DNA of 64,000 nucleotides from Desulfovibrio sp. (GTDB taxonomy: Bacteria > Desulfobacterota > Desulfovibrionia > Desulfovibrionales > Desulfovibrionaceae), in assembly GCA_031272405.1 (NCBI GenBank), contig JAISTW010000047.1:36880-100879 (forward strand), in the 5' to 3' direction. The translations under genes and the position numbers were made by a program. Below are positions 45,502-54,834 of the stretch, piece by piece (within the stretch, counting starts at the first letter, position 1; each line of letters begins with the position of its first letter). The notes below the pieces were generated by a model. It worked only from the letters and a program-made list of their open reading frames with translations. It searched no databases and was not told where the DNA came from.

Positions 45502-45738
45502 ATGCACGCTCCTCCTGCCGAAAATTTTTTGTCCGTCTTTGTCAGGCTAATCAATATTTATACCAGAAAAGCCGCGTCTTCCGCAAGACCTGGCCACGCG
45601 GTCAGGCGGACCGGTCGGGGCGTTTTTTCGACTGGAACTGTTTGGTCTTTTATGGTATTTTTGCGAAAACCGTCTGAAATGGCGGACAGGACGGGCGAAC
45701 TGGTGAGATGTCATGTGTAAATATATCGCGGGGGGCGC

Positions 45739-47016
45739 ATGTCTGACCTGAAATCCATGTACAGCGCCATGCTCAAGGATGATTTTCCCGAAACGCTGAC
45801 CATTGTGCTGGGCGGGGAAAAGCTGGTTTACGAAAAACGCGTCTGGAACATCAACGGCGAGCTCAAGGGCCTGCGCTACGGAGAAAATCCCGACCAGCCG
45901 GCCGCCCTGTACCGGCTCGCCAAAAGCCCGGCCGCCTGCGGCGGTTTTACCCTGCGCGCTCCGGAACACGGCATTGTTTCGGCCCTCAGTGAAGGGCAGA
46001 TGCTGCAGGCCGGCAAACATCCGGGCAAGACGAATCTCACTGATGTGGACAACGGGGCCAATATTCTCCAGTATCTCACGCAAAAGCCTGCGGCGGCGAT
46101 TCTCAAGCACAACAATCCCTGCGGGGTTGCCTGGAGCGTCGCGGACGTGGCCGCCGCCTTGGACAAGGCCGCGCGTTGCGACCGCATCGCCGCCTTCGGC
46201 GGCGCTGTGGTGGTGAACAGGCCATTCAGCCTTGAGGCGGCGCAGATGGCGGCCGAATCCTACTTTGAAGTGGTGGCTGCTCCGGCTTTTGAGCCGGGGG
46301 CTGTGGATGTGCTCAGAAGCCGCAAAAATCTGCGCATTATGGAATTGCCCGGCTTGGGTCGCCTGGGGGAATGGCGGGGCTCGTCCTTTCTGGACATTAA
46401 GTCTCTGGCTGACGGCGGGTTGGTGCTGCAAAAATCCTTCGTCAGCCGCATTGAAGCAGATGCGGATTTTCTCCCCGCCGAGGCGACGACCAAAGAAGGG
46501 CTCAGCGTAACGGCGCGGCGGCCGTCAAAGGCTGAGCTTGAAGATTTACGCTTCGCCTGGGCCGTGGAGGCCGGCGTCGCCTCCAATTCCGTCATTTTCG
46601 CCCGTGATGGGGCCACGCTGGCCATCGGCGCGGGAGAGCAGGACCGTGTCGGTTGTGTGGAACTGGCCGCGCGCAAGGCCTACACCAAGTATGCTGACTC
46701 CCTGGCCTTCGCAGAATGCGGCCTCTCTTTGTACGAACTCAAGCGTAAGGCCCTGAAAGAAGCGAACTTCAGAGAAAAGCTGGAGGATATCGAGGCTCGC
46801 GCCCGCGCCGCGCGGGGGGGATTGGTCAAATCCGTCCTTGTGTCCGACGGCTTTTTCCCCTTCCGCGACGGTGTTGACGCGGCCCTTGCCGAAGGCGTGT
46901 CGGCCATAGCCCAGCCGGGAGGTTCTCTCAGGGACGCGGAGGTGATCATGGCCTGCAATGAGGCAAGTCCGCAGGCGGCTATGGTCTTTACCGGGCAGCG
47001 TTCCTTCAGGCATTAA
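45739..47016 (+). CDS. purH: AICAR formyltransferase, stand-alone
   Basis: A 425-residue protein covering only the AICAR transformylase part of PurH, which adds a formyl group to AICAR in the ninth step of purine synthesis. The catalytic Lys-His pair is in AAAILKHNNPCGVAWS, with SLRDAEVIMACNEAS near the C-terminus. The N-terminal IMP cyclohydrolase (MGS-fold) domain of usual bifunctional PurH (about 520-530 residues) is missing, so ring closure must be done by a separate protein encoded elsewhere. The start is 45739, after a GGGGGGC run. It is followed after 26 nt by cobB in the same direction. Confidence 0.92.
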   Translation: MSDLKSMYSAMLKDDFPETLTIVLGGEKLVYEKRVWNINGELKGLRYGENPDQPAALYRLAKSPAACGGFTLRAPEHGIVSALSEGQMLQAGKHPGKTNLTDVDNGANILQYLTQKPAAAILKHNNPCGVAWSVADVAAALDKAARCDRIAAFGGAVVVNRPFSLEAAQMAAESYFEVVAAPAFEPGAVDVLRSRKNLRIMELPGLGRLGEWRGSSFLDIKSLADGGLVLQKSFVSRIEADADFLPAEATTKEGLSVTARRPSKAELEDLRFAWAVEAGVASNSVIFARDGATLAIGAGEQDRVGCVELAARKAYTKYADSLAFAECGLSLYELKRKALKEANFREKLEDIEARARAARGGLVKSVLVSDGFFPFRDGVDAALAEGVSAIAQPGGSLRDAEVIMACNEASPQAAMVFTGQRSFRH

Positions 47017-47042
47017 GCGTCGGAAATACGCCGGGAATACGG

Positions 47043-48491
47043 ATGGATGTATCGGAGCAAAAAAGAGGCGTTTCCGGCAAAGACAGCGCGCGTCTGTGTG
47101 TGTCGGCCCTTTCCGGCGGCGGCGGCAAAACTCTGTTGGCCCTGGGGCTGGCGCGCCTTTTGCGGCGCAAGGGCCTTGCGGTCAAGCCCTTCAAAAAAGG
47201 GCCGGACTATATAGACGCGGCCTGGCTCTCCCTGGCCGCTGAGGCACCGGCCGTCAACCTTGATCCCTGGTTTCTGCCCCAGGATCGTCTGCGCGCCCTC
47301 TTTGCCCACAGCATGTCGCAGAGGCATGCGGGAGAAGGCCTGGGTTTGATTGAAGGCAACAGAGGACTTTTCGACGGCCTGGATGTGGCCGGTTCCTGCT
47401 CCACATCCCAGCTGGCCCGCGCTCTGGCCTGCCCTGTGCTCGTGTGCCTCAACTGCGCCAAGATGACCCGCACGGCGGCGGCTCTGGTGCAGGGTGTGCG
47501 CAATTTTGAACCGGGCCTGCGCATAGCCGGGCTGGTGCTCAATCAGGTAGGCTCATCAAGGCACGAAACGGCCTTGCGCCGGGCGCTGGAAGCCCATACT
47601 GACGTGCCTGTGCTGGGGGCGTTGCCCCGCCTGCCCGAAAACCCGCTGCCGGAACGCCATATGGGATTGTCCAGTTTCGGAAGCGGCCTTTCGGGCAACG
47701 CACAGGCCGTTTGTGAAAATCTGGCCGATGTGGTGGCCGCTCATGTGGATGTGGAGGCCGTGCTGGAAACAGCCCGCTCCGCTCCAGGTCTGCCGGAAGA
47801 AAAGCCTTTCTGGGGGCAGGCCCCGTCCGTGTCTCTTGGAGAGGTTCCGCGCATCGGCTATGTGCATGACGATGCCCTGTGGTTTTACTACCAGGAAAAT
47901 CTGGAGAGTCTTTCCAGGGCCGGAGCAGAACTCACGCGGCTTTCCTTTTTTGACGGCCGTCCCTGGCCCCGGCTGGACGGCCTGTATCTCGGCGGCGGTT
48001 TCCCTGAAGACATGGCGGCCCAACTGAGCGCCTCGCCCCGTCTGGCGGAAGTGGCGGACATGGCCCGGCGGGGCATGCCCATTTATGCCGAATGCGGCGG
48101 CTTTATGTTGCTCTCGCGGGGCATAGAGATTAACGGGCGTCTGTGGCCCATGGGGGGGCTGTTCCCAGTCGCCACGCGTTTTTGCGCCAGGCCGCAGGGG
48201 TTGGGCTATGTATTGGCGCGCGTGGAAAGGGAAAATCCCTGGTTTGAGCGGGGTATGGAACTGCGCGGGCATGAATTTCATTATTCTCGCTGTGAATGGG
48301 AAGCCGAAGCGCCGCCGGCCGCCCTGCGCCTTGTACGGGGAACGGGCATGGGCAACGCTGGGGAAGATGCCTTTGACGGTCTGGTGCGCGACAATGTTTT
48401 TGCCGCCTATACGCACATTTTCGCCCCGGCTGTCCCCTGTTGGGCCCTCAATTTCACGCGGCTGGCCCTGCGTTTTCGGCAAAGCGGATGA
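47043..48491 (+). CDS. cobB: Cobyrinate a,c-diamide synthase
   Basis: A 482-residue ATP- and glutamine-dependent amidase that amidates side chains a and c of cobyrinic acid in vitamin B12 synthesis. The N-terminal P-loop domain reads CVSALSGGGGKTLLALGLARLL, with GLDVAGSCSTSQLARAL further on. The C-terminal type I glutaminase domain has the nucleophile in PIYAECGGFMLLSRG and a His-rich end (RGHEFHYSRCEWE). Length and order are standard. It overlaps the following membrane-protein gene (ATGA), though no functional link is evident. Confidence 0.95.
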   Translation: MDVSEQKRGVSGKDSARLCVSALSGGGGKTLLALGLARLLRRKGLAVKPFKKGPDYIDAAWLSLAAEAPAVNLDPWFLPQDRLRALFAHSMSQRHAGEGLGLIEGNRGLFDGLDVAGSCSTSQLARALACPVLVCLNCAKMTRTAAALVQGVRNFEPGLRIAGLVLNQVGSSRHETALRRALEAHTDVPVLGALPRLPENPLPERHMGLSSFGSGLSGNAQAVCENLADVVAAHVDVEAVLETARSAPGLPEEKPFWGQAPSVSLGEVPRIGYVHDDALWFYYQENLESLSRAGAELTRLSFFDGRPWPRLDGLYLGGGFPEDMAAQLSASPRLAEVADMARRGMPIYAECGGFMLLSRGIEINGRLWPMGGLFPVATRFCARPQGLGYVLARVERENPWFERGMELRGHEFHYSRCEWEAEAPPAALRLVRGTGMGNAGEDAFDGLVRDNVFAAYTHIFAPAVPCWALNFTRLALRFRQSG

Positions 48492-50134
48492 ACGCGCCGC
48501 CGATTGCGCGCCCCGTCATATGCGCCGCCGATATCCTGTTTTTCGTCCTGATCGTCCTGTATGTTCTCGCCGGCCTATGCGGCACGGCAGTTCTCACCGC
48601 GAACGGGGCCGGAATCAGCGCAGACCTCTGCTGTTACGCCCAGAATATGGCCGCGGAACGCCACAGGGGGCTTTTTGCCGTTGACCCCCTGCTGCGCGCC
48701 CAGACGCCCGCCAACAGCATACCCAATCTGGAATCTCTGCTGGCGGAACTGTTTACGCCGGGGCAAAACTATGCCGTGGGTCTTGTCCGCGCCGGAGCCT
48801 TGGGTGTTTTGCTTCACTACGCGGCCTTTTATATTCTCGGGCGTTTTCTCTTCGTCCGCCCGTCCCTGGCCGCCCTGCTTTCGGCATTCACCGGGGTCAC
48901 CGTCTGGTTCAGTTTCGGTACCTACTGGGGCTTCGCCGTGGCCGACGTCACCCCGCGCGTGTTTTTTGCCGCCCTGTGGCCGCTGCTTCTGCTGGGAGCC
49001 TTCATCGCGCTGGAAAGGCCGAAACTGCGCCCTCTGGTCATGCTGCTTTCCGGCCTGGGCATGTACCTGCACGGCCTGAGTTCCCTCAACGCCAGTTGCG
49101 TCTTCTTCACGGTTTTTTTGCTGCGCAGGGCGTCTGCGCAAAGCCGTCGCGAACACCTGGCGAACCTTGGCCTGTGCCTTGTCTGCGCCGCGCTCCCGAC
49201 CCTGTTCTTTCTCAGAGATTCCCTGGGGCAGGCCCATGCCTTCACGGCGGATGATCTGACCGTCTTTCAGGAGGTTTTCGCTCGCCGTTTTTCGGAAGAT
49301 CACGGGGATATCCTTTTCCGTCTGGCGGGGCATTTCCTGTGGGGGAGCGACACGTTTCCCCTTTTCTGCGGCGGTCTGGCCGGATTTTTTGTCGCCCGCC
49401 GCTTCGGCCCGCCGGAGACGCGAAAACTTATGTCCCTTTATCCTCCGCTGCTGCTGGGCATGAGTCTGGTGATCGTTCTGTCCGTTACGGAATCATGCCT
49501 TGCCCCGTTGCTGGGGCGTCTGTCTATGGGGCAGGAGCTTGTGCGGGGCGTACGCTTTCTGGCGCCTCTTTGCTGGGTCGCCATCGTCGCCGCCCTGGCC
49601 TGCTTCTGGGGGCGTATGCCCCGCGCTCTGCGCTGTCTGGCCGTCCTTGGACTGACGCTCCCCATCGTGTTGCTGGATCAGGGATGGGCGAGCGCGACGC
49701 GCTTTGAGGCCGCGCGTCTGCTCGGTCTACAACCGCAGGCCGCGGTTGCGCAAAGCGCCCGCGGAGCCGAAAATTACCGTCAGGCATTGGAGGCGCTGGA
49801 CCGGCTGGCCCCTCCCGGAGCCGCGGCATTCGGCGCGAGAGACGCCATGGCTGTGCGCTATCTGCTTCATCGGCCCCTGCTCTATTCCTTCAAGGATGGT
49901 TCCTCGTACCTGTATAACAAGGACGCCGCCGGAGCGCGGGATTGGTTGCGTCTGACGACCTTGTCCGACAGGGAAGGTCCGGTCGCCGCCTGGCTGGCCA
50001 CGGGAGCGGACTGGTTTTTGTGCAGCCGTATCGGGGACAGGGAAAAAATAGTCCCACACGGTGATATTATCTGGGAAAATGAAGACTGGTTCGTAGCGCG
50101 ACGGCGGGCGAACAGCGACGGTCGGGCGAGATGA
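48488..50134 (+). CDS. Large membrane protein, glycosyltransferase-like or lipid-glycan-related
   Basis: 548 residues with about ten hydrophobic segments in the first 420 and a soluble C-terminal part with PPGAAAFGARDAMAVRYLLH and LYSFKDGSSYLYN. This arrangement, many helices followed by a periplasmic domain, resembles the GT-C membrane glycosyltransferase and O-antigen-polymerase-like families, but no diagnostic motif was recognised. The ATG overlaps the cobB stop. A GT2 gene follows 89 nt later, which supports a role in glycan assembly. I do not assign a substrate. Confidence 0.65.
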   Translation: MNAPPIARPVICAADILFFVLIVLYVLAGLCGTAVLTANGAGISADLCCYAQNMAAERHRGLFAVDPLLRAQTPANSIPNLESLLAELFTPGQNYAVGLVRAGALGVLLHYAAFYILGRFLFVRPSLAALLSAFTGVTVWFSFGTYWGFAVADVTPRVFFAALWPLLLLGAFIALERPKLRPLVMLLSGLGMYLHGLSSLNASCVFFTVFLLRRASAQSRREHLANLGLCLVCAALPTLFFLRDSLGQAHAFTADDLTVFQEVFARRFSEDHGDILFRLAGHFLWGSDTFPLFCGGLAGFFVARRFGPPETRKLMSLYPPLLLGMSLVIVLSVTESCLAPLLGRLSMGQELVRGVRFLAPLCWVAIVAALACFWGRMPRALRCLAVLGLTLPIVLLDQGWASATRFEAARLLGLQPQAAVAQSARGAENYRQALEALDRLAPPGAAAFGARDAMAVRYLLHRPLLYSFKDGSSYLYNKDAAGARDWLRLTTLSDREGPVAAWLATGADWFLCSRIGDREKIVPHGDIIWENEDWFVARRRANSDGRAR

Positions 50135-50223
50135 CGAGATTCGCCTGAACGTTGCATTGCGCGATCCGGAGCCCGCTTGAGCCGCTTTTTTGTGTGCGCA
50201 ATCAATGCGTTTCAGGAGCAGCA

Positions 50224-51513
50224 ATGCCGAAAGTCAGCGTGATCATCCCTGTCTGGAATCTCTGGAACATGACGGCCGCCTGTCTGCGTTCCCTGGCCGA
50301 ACACAACGCCGGAGCGGCCTGTCTGGAAGTTCTGGTGGTGGACAACGGCTCTGACGACGCCACCGGCGAACAGCTGCCCGTCTTGGGGCGCGAGCTTTTC
50401 GGCGGCAATTTCAAAGGACTGCGTCTGCCGCGCAACATGGGTTTTGCTGTCGCCTGCAATGCGGGCGCGCGCAAGGCCGGGGGCGATCTGCTCCTTTTTC
50501 TGAACAACGACACGATTCTCTCGCCGGACTGGCTGCCGCCCCTGATCGCAAGCATGGAAAAACCGGGCACGGGAGCCACCGGGCCGCTGCTGCTCTATCC
50601 GGCCGGGCCGTCCGACCCGGACGGAGGAATACAGCATTGCGGCATTGCTGTTTCGCCTTTCCGGCGTCTCTGGCACATCTACGAGCATTTTCCCGCGGGA
50701 CATCCCCTGCCGCGCAAAAGCCGTCCGCTTCAGGCCATCACAGGAGCCGCCCTTATGACGCGCAGGCCTCTTTTTTTTGAAGTCGGCGCGTTCTTCGAGG
50801 AATACAGCAACGGTTTTGAGGACATTGATTTTTGCTGCGCTCTGCGTGAGAGGGGATTTAAACTGACCCTGACTCCGCAAAGCGTTGTGACGCACTACAC
50901 CAGCAGCACAGCGGGGCGTTTTGACGCCGATAAACGCAATGCCGAATTGTTTTCCCGCCGCCGACGGGGGCAAATCAAGCCTGACCTGCACTTGCTGGCC
51001 GCCGCCGACGGATACCGCCTTCGCTTGGGGGTCAACCTCAACTGCTGGCTTGAACCGACGCCGGAGCGGGAACAGACTCTTGCCGATACGGCGGACAGCC
51101 GTATAAAAGCGGGCGCTCGCGCTGAAACCGTCCTGTCTGATGCCCTGACGGAAGAACCATTGTGGCTGAACGGCCGCTTGCGGCTCATTGATCTGCTGGA
51201 AGCCGGAGGTCGGCGGCGAGAAGCCCTGAGCGCCGCTCTGGCTGCCTTTGATTTTTTCCCGTTGCCGCAGATGCACATACGGATCGCGCGTTTGGGACGC
51301 CAGGAAGGCATCACGGAAGATTTGGCGCCCGTGCTGGAGCGGTTGGCTGAAGCGTCGGAGTCGCGCCCGGAAGACTTTCGCCCTCTGGTTCAGACCGTCC
51401 GACGCGAGGCCTATCGCGACTCGGACATGATCCTGGCTGGCATTGTGAACGATTGGCTGACGCGTTACGCCGCCGGGCCAGGCAATCCTTATGGCGGTTT
51501 ACGTTTGAAATAG
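50224..51513 (+). CDS. GT2 family glycosyltransferase
   Basis: A 429-residue protein with a GT-A domain of family 2 at the N-terminus: PKVSVIIPVWNLWNMTAACL, the metal-binding stretch LLFLNNDTILSPDWLPP, and the acceptor part EEYSNGFEDIDFCCALRERG. The last 180 residues are helical and not recognised. It resembles rhamnosyltransferase-type enzymes that build surface polysaccharide. The start at 50224 has CAGGAG 4-9 nt ahead. The 24-residue extension in the longer frame is not needed. Confidence 0.88.
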   Translation: MPKVSVIIPVWNLWNMTAACLRSLAEHNAGAACLEVLVVDNGSDDATGEQLPVLGRELFGGNFKGLRLPRNMGFAVACNAGARKAGGDLLLFLNNDTILSPDWLPPLIASMEKPGTGATGPLLLYPAGPSDPDGGIQHCGIAVSPFRRLWHIYEHFPAGHPLPRKSRPLQAITGAALMTRRPLFFEVGAFFEEYSNGFEDIDFCCALRERGFKLTLTPQSVVTHYTSSTAGRFDADKRNAELFSRRRRGQIKPDLHLLAAADGYRLRLGVNLNCWLEPTPEREQTLADTADSRIKAGARAETVLSDALTEEPLWLNGRLRLIDLLEAGGRRREALSAALAAFDFFPLPQMHIRIARLGRQEGITEDLAPVLERLAEASESRPEDFRPLVQTVRREAYRDSDMILAGIVNDWLTRYAAGPGNPYGGLRLK

Positions 51514-51530
51514 CCGCTTGAGACAAAGCA

Positions 51531-51574
51531 GGCCCGCGCCTGCCGCGGGATTTGCGGGAAAATCCTCGCGGGCC
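51531..51574. terminator. Stem-loop between convergent genes
   Basis: GGCCCGCG (51531-51538) and CGCGGGCC (51567-51574) form an 8-bp stem enclosing an inner GGATTT/AAATCC hairpin. It lies between the GT2 gene and the convergent nitroreductase gene. There is no strong T-run, so it may act in both directions but weakly. Confidence 0.45.
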
Positions 51575-51597
51575 GCTCATTTCATTACATATCCGCT

Positions 51598-52188
51598 CTA
51601 AAATCTGGCTGCAATCAACTCGGCGATACCACGCTTGGGCACATAATGCACCCCCTGCTCGTCCCGCCAGTAGGCAAAGGAACCGTCGGCGGGCATGGGC
51701 GCCACCTTGCGGATTTCCTTGGCCACGCCCAGACCGAGAACCAGGGCGGGCTTCATGCCTGAAGGAATCTGAAGCAGTTTCGGCACGGCCACATGGTCAA
51801 AGGACTGTATCATACAGCAGCCCCAACCCTTGCTGTTGGCGGCGAGGTGTATGGTCTGCGCGGCTATGCCCACATCAAAGCGGACAAGTTCCCCGGCGTC
51901 CTCGGGCATGAGTATGACCACAAAAGCTGTGGGGCGCTCGCCGGGGTGCGGGCCGCCCCAGTCCTTGAGCGCGCCCGCCCAGCGGGTCAGGGAGAACAGC
52001 TCGTTGCATGTCTGCCCTGGCCCGACCAGCGTGAAACGCAGGGTTTGCGCGTTTCTGGCCGATGGGGCAAGCCGGGCGCATTCCACAAGCCATTCCAGAT
52101 CAGCCATGCTCAAGGGCTTGTCTTCCTCAAAACGCCGACAGGTGCGGGCCGCTTCCACAACCGCTCTGAAATCTCCGGAATCCGACAT
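51598..52188 (-). CDS. Nitroreductase family protein
   Basis: A 196-residue flavin-binding oxidoreductase. It shows the nitroreductase pattern: RTCRRFEEDKPLSMADLEWL, the LAPSARNAQTLRF FMN-binding loop, and WGCCMIQSFDHVAVPKLL with the PSGMKPALVLGLGVAKEI end segment. The family uses NAD(P)H to reduce nitro groups, quinones or other electron-poor compounds. It is the last gene of a minus-strand run with MOSC, a Cys-rich protein and fur, which suggests redox or metal response. Confidence 0.9.
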   Translation of the reverse strand: MSDSGDFRAVVEAARTCRRFEEDKPLSMADLEWLVECARLAPSARNAQTLRFTLVGPGQTCNELFSLTRWAGALKDWGGPHPGERPTAFVVILMPEDAGELVRFDVGIAAQTIHLAANSKGWGCCMIQSFDHVAVPKLLQIPSGMKPALVLGLGVAKEIRKVAPMPADGSFAYWRDEQGVHYVPKRGIAELIAARF

Positions 52189-52227
52189 GACTGCCTCCTT
52201 CTGTTTTTTTGATGGTATGTTCTTGTG

Positions 52228-52674
52228 TTATTGCGTTGTTCCGGCTGCGGCTATGTTCAGGTCATCCCCCTCCCGTACGCGGCCCCCTCGCAACACCCTG
52301 GCGAACACGCCCTGTGTGGGCATGATGCATTCACCCATGGTTTCGAATATTTGGCAGCGGGTATGACATTCTTTGCCGATCTGGGTCAGTTCCAGCAGGG
52401 CGTCGCCGCAGGCGAGGCGCGTGCCTATGGGCAGGGACGAAAAGTCAATCCCGCGCGCCACCAGATTTTCGCCAAAGCAGCCAAAGGGCGCAATAGCCCC
52501 GCGGCTGCGGAATTCCTCAATGCGTTCCAGCGCGAGCAGACTGACCTGACGGTGCCAGCCACCGGCATGAGCGTCATTTTCAAACCCGTGATTTTCCACC
52601 AGCAGGCCGCTCTCAACGGGCCGTTTGGCCGTGCCTTTGCGTTCACTGGTGCAGATGGCGACAATTTTTCCCAT
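52228..52674 (-). CDS. MOSC domain protein
   Basis: A 148-residue MOSC domain. The family is found at the end of molybdenum cofactor sulfurases and as stand-alone proteins thought to move sulfur onto metal-sulfur centres or cofactors. The usual Cys-containing stretch lies in LTQIGKECHTRCQIFETMGE, preceded by FAKNLVARG-like segment FGENLVARGIDFSSLP. The start MGKIVAIC at 52674 is preferred to 52713 because it begins the first strand. It lies between the Cys-rich membrane protein gene and the nitroreductase gene on the minus strand. Confidence 0.85.
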   Translation of the reverse strand: MGKIVAICTSERKGTAKRPVESGLLVENHGFENDAHAGGWHRQVSLLALERIEEFRSRGAIAPFGCFGENLVARGIDFSSLPIGTRLACGDALLELTQIGKECHTRCQIFETMGECIMPTQGVFARVLRGGRVREGDDLNIAAAGTTQ

Positions 52675-52694
52675 GTTTCTCCCGGTGTGACGAA

Positions 52695-52871
52695 CTACTT
52701 GCGACAATCGCATGAAAAACTATTTCCCCGGCAGCCGCATTCCTGGCTGCTTTTGCGGCATCCGTCGCGGACGCGCTTGCTTGGGCCAAAAAAGGCGCGT
52801 AACCAGCGGTTGCCGAGAAAAGCGGCCGCGGCGGCGATGCATCCGATGACGACAAGAGTCTGAACCTCCAC
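52695..52871 (-). CDS. FeoB-associated-type Cys-rich membrane protein
   Basis: A 58-residue protein that starts with GTG at 52871, immediately after the fur stop. One membrane helix (TLVVIGCIAAAAAFLGNRWL) is followed by a basic linker and a cysteine cluster at the end (SSQECGCRGNSFSCDCRK). This is the pattern of the small FeoB-associated proteins found near ferrous-iron transporters. No feoA or feoB gene is in the window, but fur is its direct neighbour, which supports an iron link. No good ribosome-binding site was seen, so coupling to fur translation is likely. The gene is short and easy to miss in automatic calls. Confidence 0.7.
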   Translation of the reverse strand: MEVQTLVVIGCIAAAAAFLGNRWLRAFFGPSKRVRDGCRKSSQECGCRGNSFSCDCRK

Positions 52872-52872
52872 G

Positions 52873-53325
52873 CTATTGCCGTTGCGTCCCGCGGCAGTCC
52901 GCGCACAGACCGTAAAGATTGTGCACATGCCCGCTCAGGGTGAAGCCGCTCTGTTCCGCCAGTTCGCGCTGAAGCTTTTCAATGCGCTGGTCGATGATTT
53001 CCAGAATTTTTCCGCAACCGAGACAAACCAGATGGTCATGGTGGCTTTCCGGTCCGGCCACTTCATAGCGCGCGACGCCGTCGCTGAAATGGCTTTCCAC
53101 GGCAAGGCCGGCGTCGCAGAGCAGCTTCAGTGTCCGGTACACTGTTGTTTGGCCGATGTCGGGATTGCTCTTGGCGACATGTTGGTAAAATTCTTCCAGA
53201 GTGTGGTGCCCGGGCAGATCAAAAAAGGCGGCGGCTATGGCGCGACGCTGGGCAGTGGTATTAAGCCCCTTGCGGGACATGAAGGCCAGAAAGTCGTTCA
53301 GATCCACATCTTTTTCGTCAACCAT
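52873..53325 (-). CDS. fur: Ferric uptake regulator family protein
   Basis: A 150-residue metal-sensing repressor. The winged helix is visible (TAQRRAIAAAFFDLPGHHTL and DIGQTTVYRTLKLLCDAGLA), with the metal-binding SHHDHLVCLGCGKILEI and the second CxxC as GLCADC. Both cysteine pairs of the structural zinc site are present. I take the ATG at 53325, which follows GGAGAGGGG. The open frame runs to 53913 but that extension has no family-like sequence and overlaps trkH. Whether it senses iron, zinc or peroxide cannot be told from motifs alone. Confidence 0.93.
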   Translation of the reverse strand: MVDEKDVDLNDFLAFMSRKGLNTTAQRRAIAAAFFDLPGHHTLEEFYQHVAKSNPDIGQTTVYRTLKLLCDAGLAVESHFSDGVARYEVAGPESHHDHLVCLGCGKILEIIDQRIEKLQRELAEQSGFTLSGHVHNLYGLCADCRGTQRQ

Positions 53326-53439
53326 GCTGTTTCCCCTCTCCTTGCCTTCGGGTTGGGAAAAAGTATATCCTTCAGTCCGGGCTCCTGTAAAGCGAAAAGG
53401 CGTCTTGCCAAACCCGGGACAAGAGCATACAAGACACGC

Positions 53440-54804
53440 ATGCCCCGGAACCGTCTGTCGAGTCCGCTCACCTGGCCCGTATACTCCTTCGCGGCCACCA
53501 TCGTTGCGGGAACATGCGTCCTGTGTTTGCCTGCCTGCCAGTCGCGCGAAGGCGCGCTCGCTTTTCTGGACGCTTTTTTCCTCGCCGCATCGGCTGTGTG
53601 CGTCACAGGTCTGTGTCCGGTGGACATCGGCGGGGTTCTGAGCCCGGCGGGCCAGGCCACGCTGCTTTTTCTCATGCAGGTCGGCGGGTTGGGCGTAATG
53701 ACCTACACAAGCATCATTTTTTTGTTGTGGCGCGACTATGTGCCCTTCAACAGTCGCGAGGCCGTCAGTCAGAGTTTGCTTGGCGGGGATTTCAATCTCA
53801 GGCTTTTTCTCTGCCAGGTAGTCGGTCTGGTTTTCGCCATTGAGGGAATTTGCGCCATTCTGCTCCATCTGCATGATCCGGTTTTTTTCACCCCGTTCAG
53901 CGCGGCGTTCCATGCGGTTTCGTCGTTCTGCAACGCCGGGTTCAGCCTGAGCCCCAACAATCTCATGGAATTTCGGGATGATGTGGCCGTCAATGCCGTC
54001 ATCACCAGCGGCGTTTTTCTGGGCGGCATCGGTTTCGGCGTGTTGCGGGAAATGCTCGGCCTGCTCACGGGCGGGCGTCTCGGCGCTCCGGTTCGCCGCT
54101 TCAGCCGTTTCAGCCGCCTTGTGCTCAAGACAAGTCTGTTTTTGATTTTTGTCGGCTCAAGCCTGGTTTTCTGCATCGAGTTTTTCCGCGTGGGCAATGA
54201 AAAAACCGTGGGCGACGGCCTGGATCTGCTTATCACCGCCTTCTTTCAGTCCGTTTCCGCGCGCACGGCGGGCTTCAACACTGTGGACATGCTTTCGCTC
54301 AGCGAGGCGAGTCTGTTGGTCTATATCATCCTGATGTTCATCGGCGGCGGGCCGGGCTCCTGCGCCGGGGGCATCAAAGTCGTGACCTTCCGGGTGCTGG
54401 CCGGGTACATGGCGGCGCAATTTCGCGGAGACAAGCAGATCACCCTTGAGCAGCGCGGCGTGCCTGTGGAAAACGTCGCCAGGGCGTTGACCCTCTTTTT
54501 TCTCTATACCATCATGATTGTCCTGACCACCTTTGCCCTGACAATCACCGAAAACGGCATTCTACGCCACGCCGGCGATCAGGGCGTTTCTCTGCTGCGC
54601 GTGTTGTTTGAAGCTGTCTCCGCCTTGGGCACCGTGGGTTTGTCGGCCAATCTCACTCCGTCGCTGAGTCCGGAAGGGAAAATCATCATCATTGTCAATA
54701 TGTTTGCGGGACGCGTCGGCCTGTTGAGCCTGCTCATGGCCATCCAGAGCCTGCAATCCAAAAAAAACTGGCGTATGGCGGAAAGCCAGTTGCCCATCGG
54801 CTGA
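53440..54804 (+). CDS. Potassium uptake membrane protein, TrkH/KtrB type
   Basis: A 454-residue channel-like protein of the Trk/Ktr superfamily that imports potassium with a TrkA/KtrA regulatory subunit. The repeats of P-loops with conserved Gly are visible: AASAVCVTGLCPVDI, HAVSSFCNAGFSLSP, SVSARTAGFNTVDML and AVSALGTVGLSANLTP. About ten membrane segments fit the family, and the length (about 450) is closer to KtrB than to TrkH. The start at 53440 is the first plausible ATG outside the fur gene. The regulatory subunit gene follows 30 nt later. Confidence 0.95.
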   Translation: MPRNRLSSPLTWPVYSFAATIVAGTCVLCLPACQSREGALAFLDAFFLAASAVCVTGLCPVDIGGVLSPAGQATLLFLMQVGGLGVMTYTSIIFLLWRDYVPFNSREAVSQSLLGGDFNLRLFLCQVVGLVFAIEGICAILLHLHDPVFFTPFSAAFHAVSSFCNAGFSLSPNNLMEFRDDVAVNAVITSGVFLGGIGFGVLREMLGLLTGGRLGAPVRRFSRFSRLVLKTSLFLIFVGSSLVFCIEFFRVGNEKTVGDGLDLLITAFFQSVSARTAGFNTVDMLSLSEASLLVYIILMFIGGGPGSCAGGIKVVTFRVLAGYMAAQFRGDKQITLEQRGVPVENVARALTLFFLYTIMIVLTTFALTITENGILRHAGDQGVSLLRVLFEAVSALGTVGLSANLTPSLSPEGKIIIIVNMFAGRVGLLSLLMAIQSLQSKKNWRMAESQLPIG

Positions 54805-54834
54805 TTTTTTTAATCTCATCCGACAGGATAGCGT

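Noticed and set aside
53326..53913. Long N-terminal extension of fur
   Set aside because: The frame is open but overlaps the trkH gene and lacks any family-like sequence. A good ribosome-binding site lies before the ATG at 53325.
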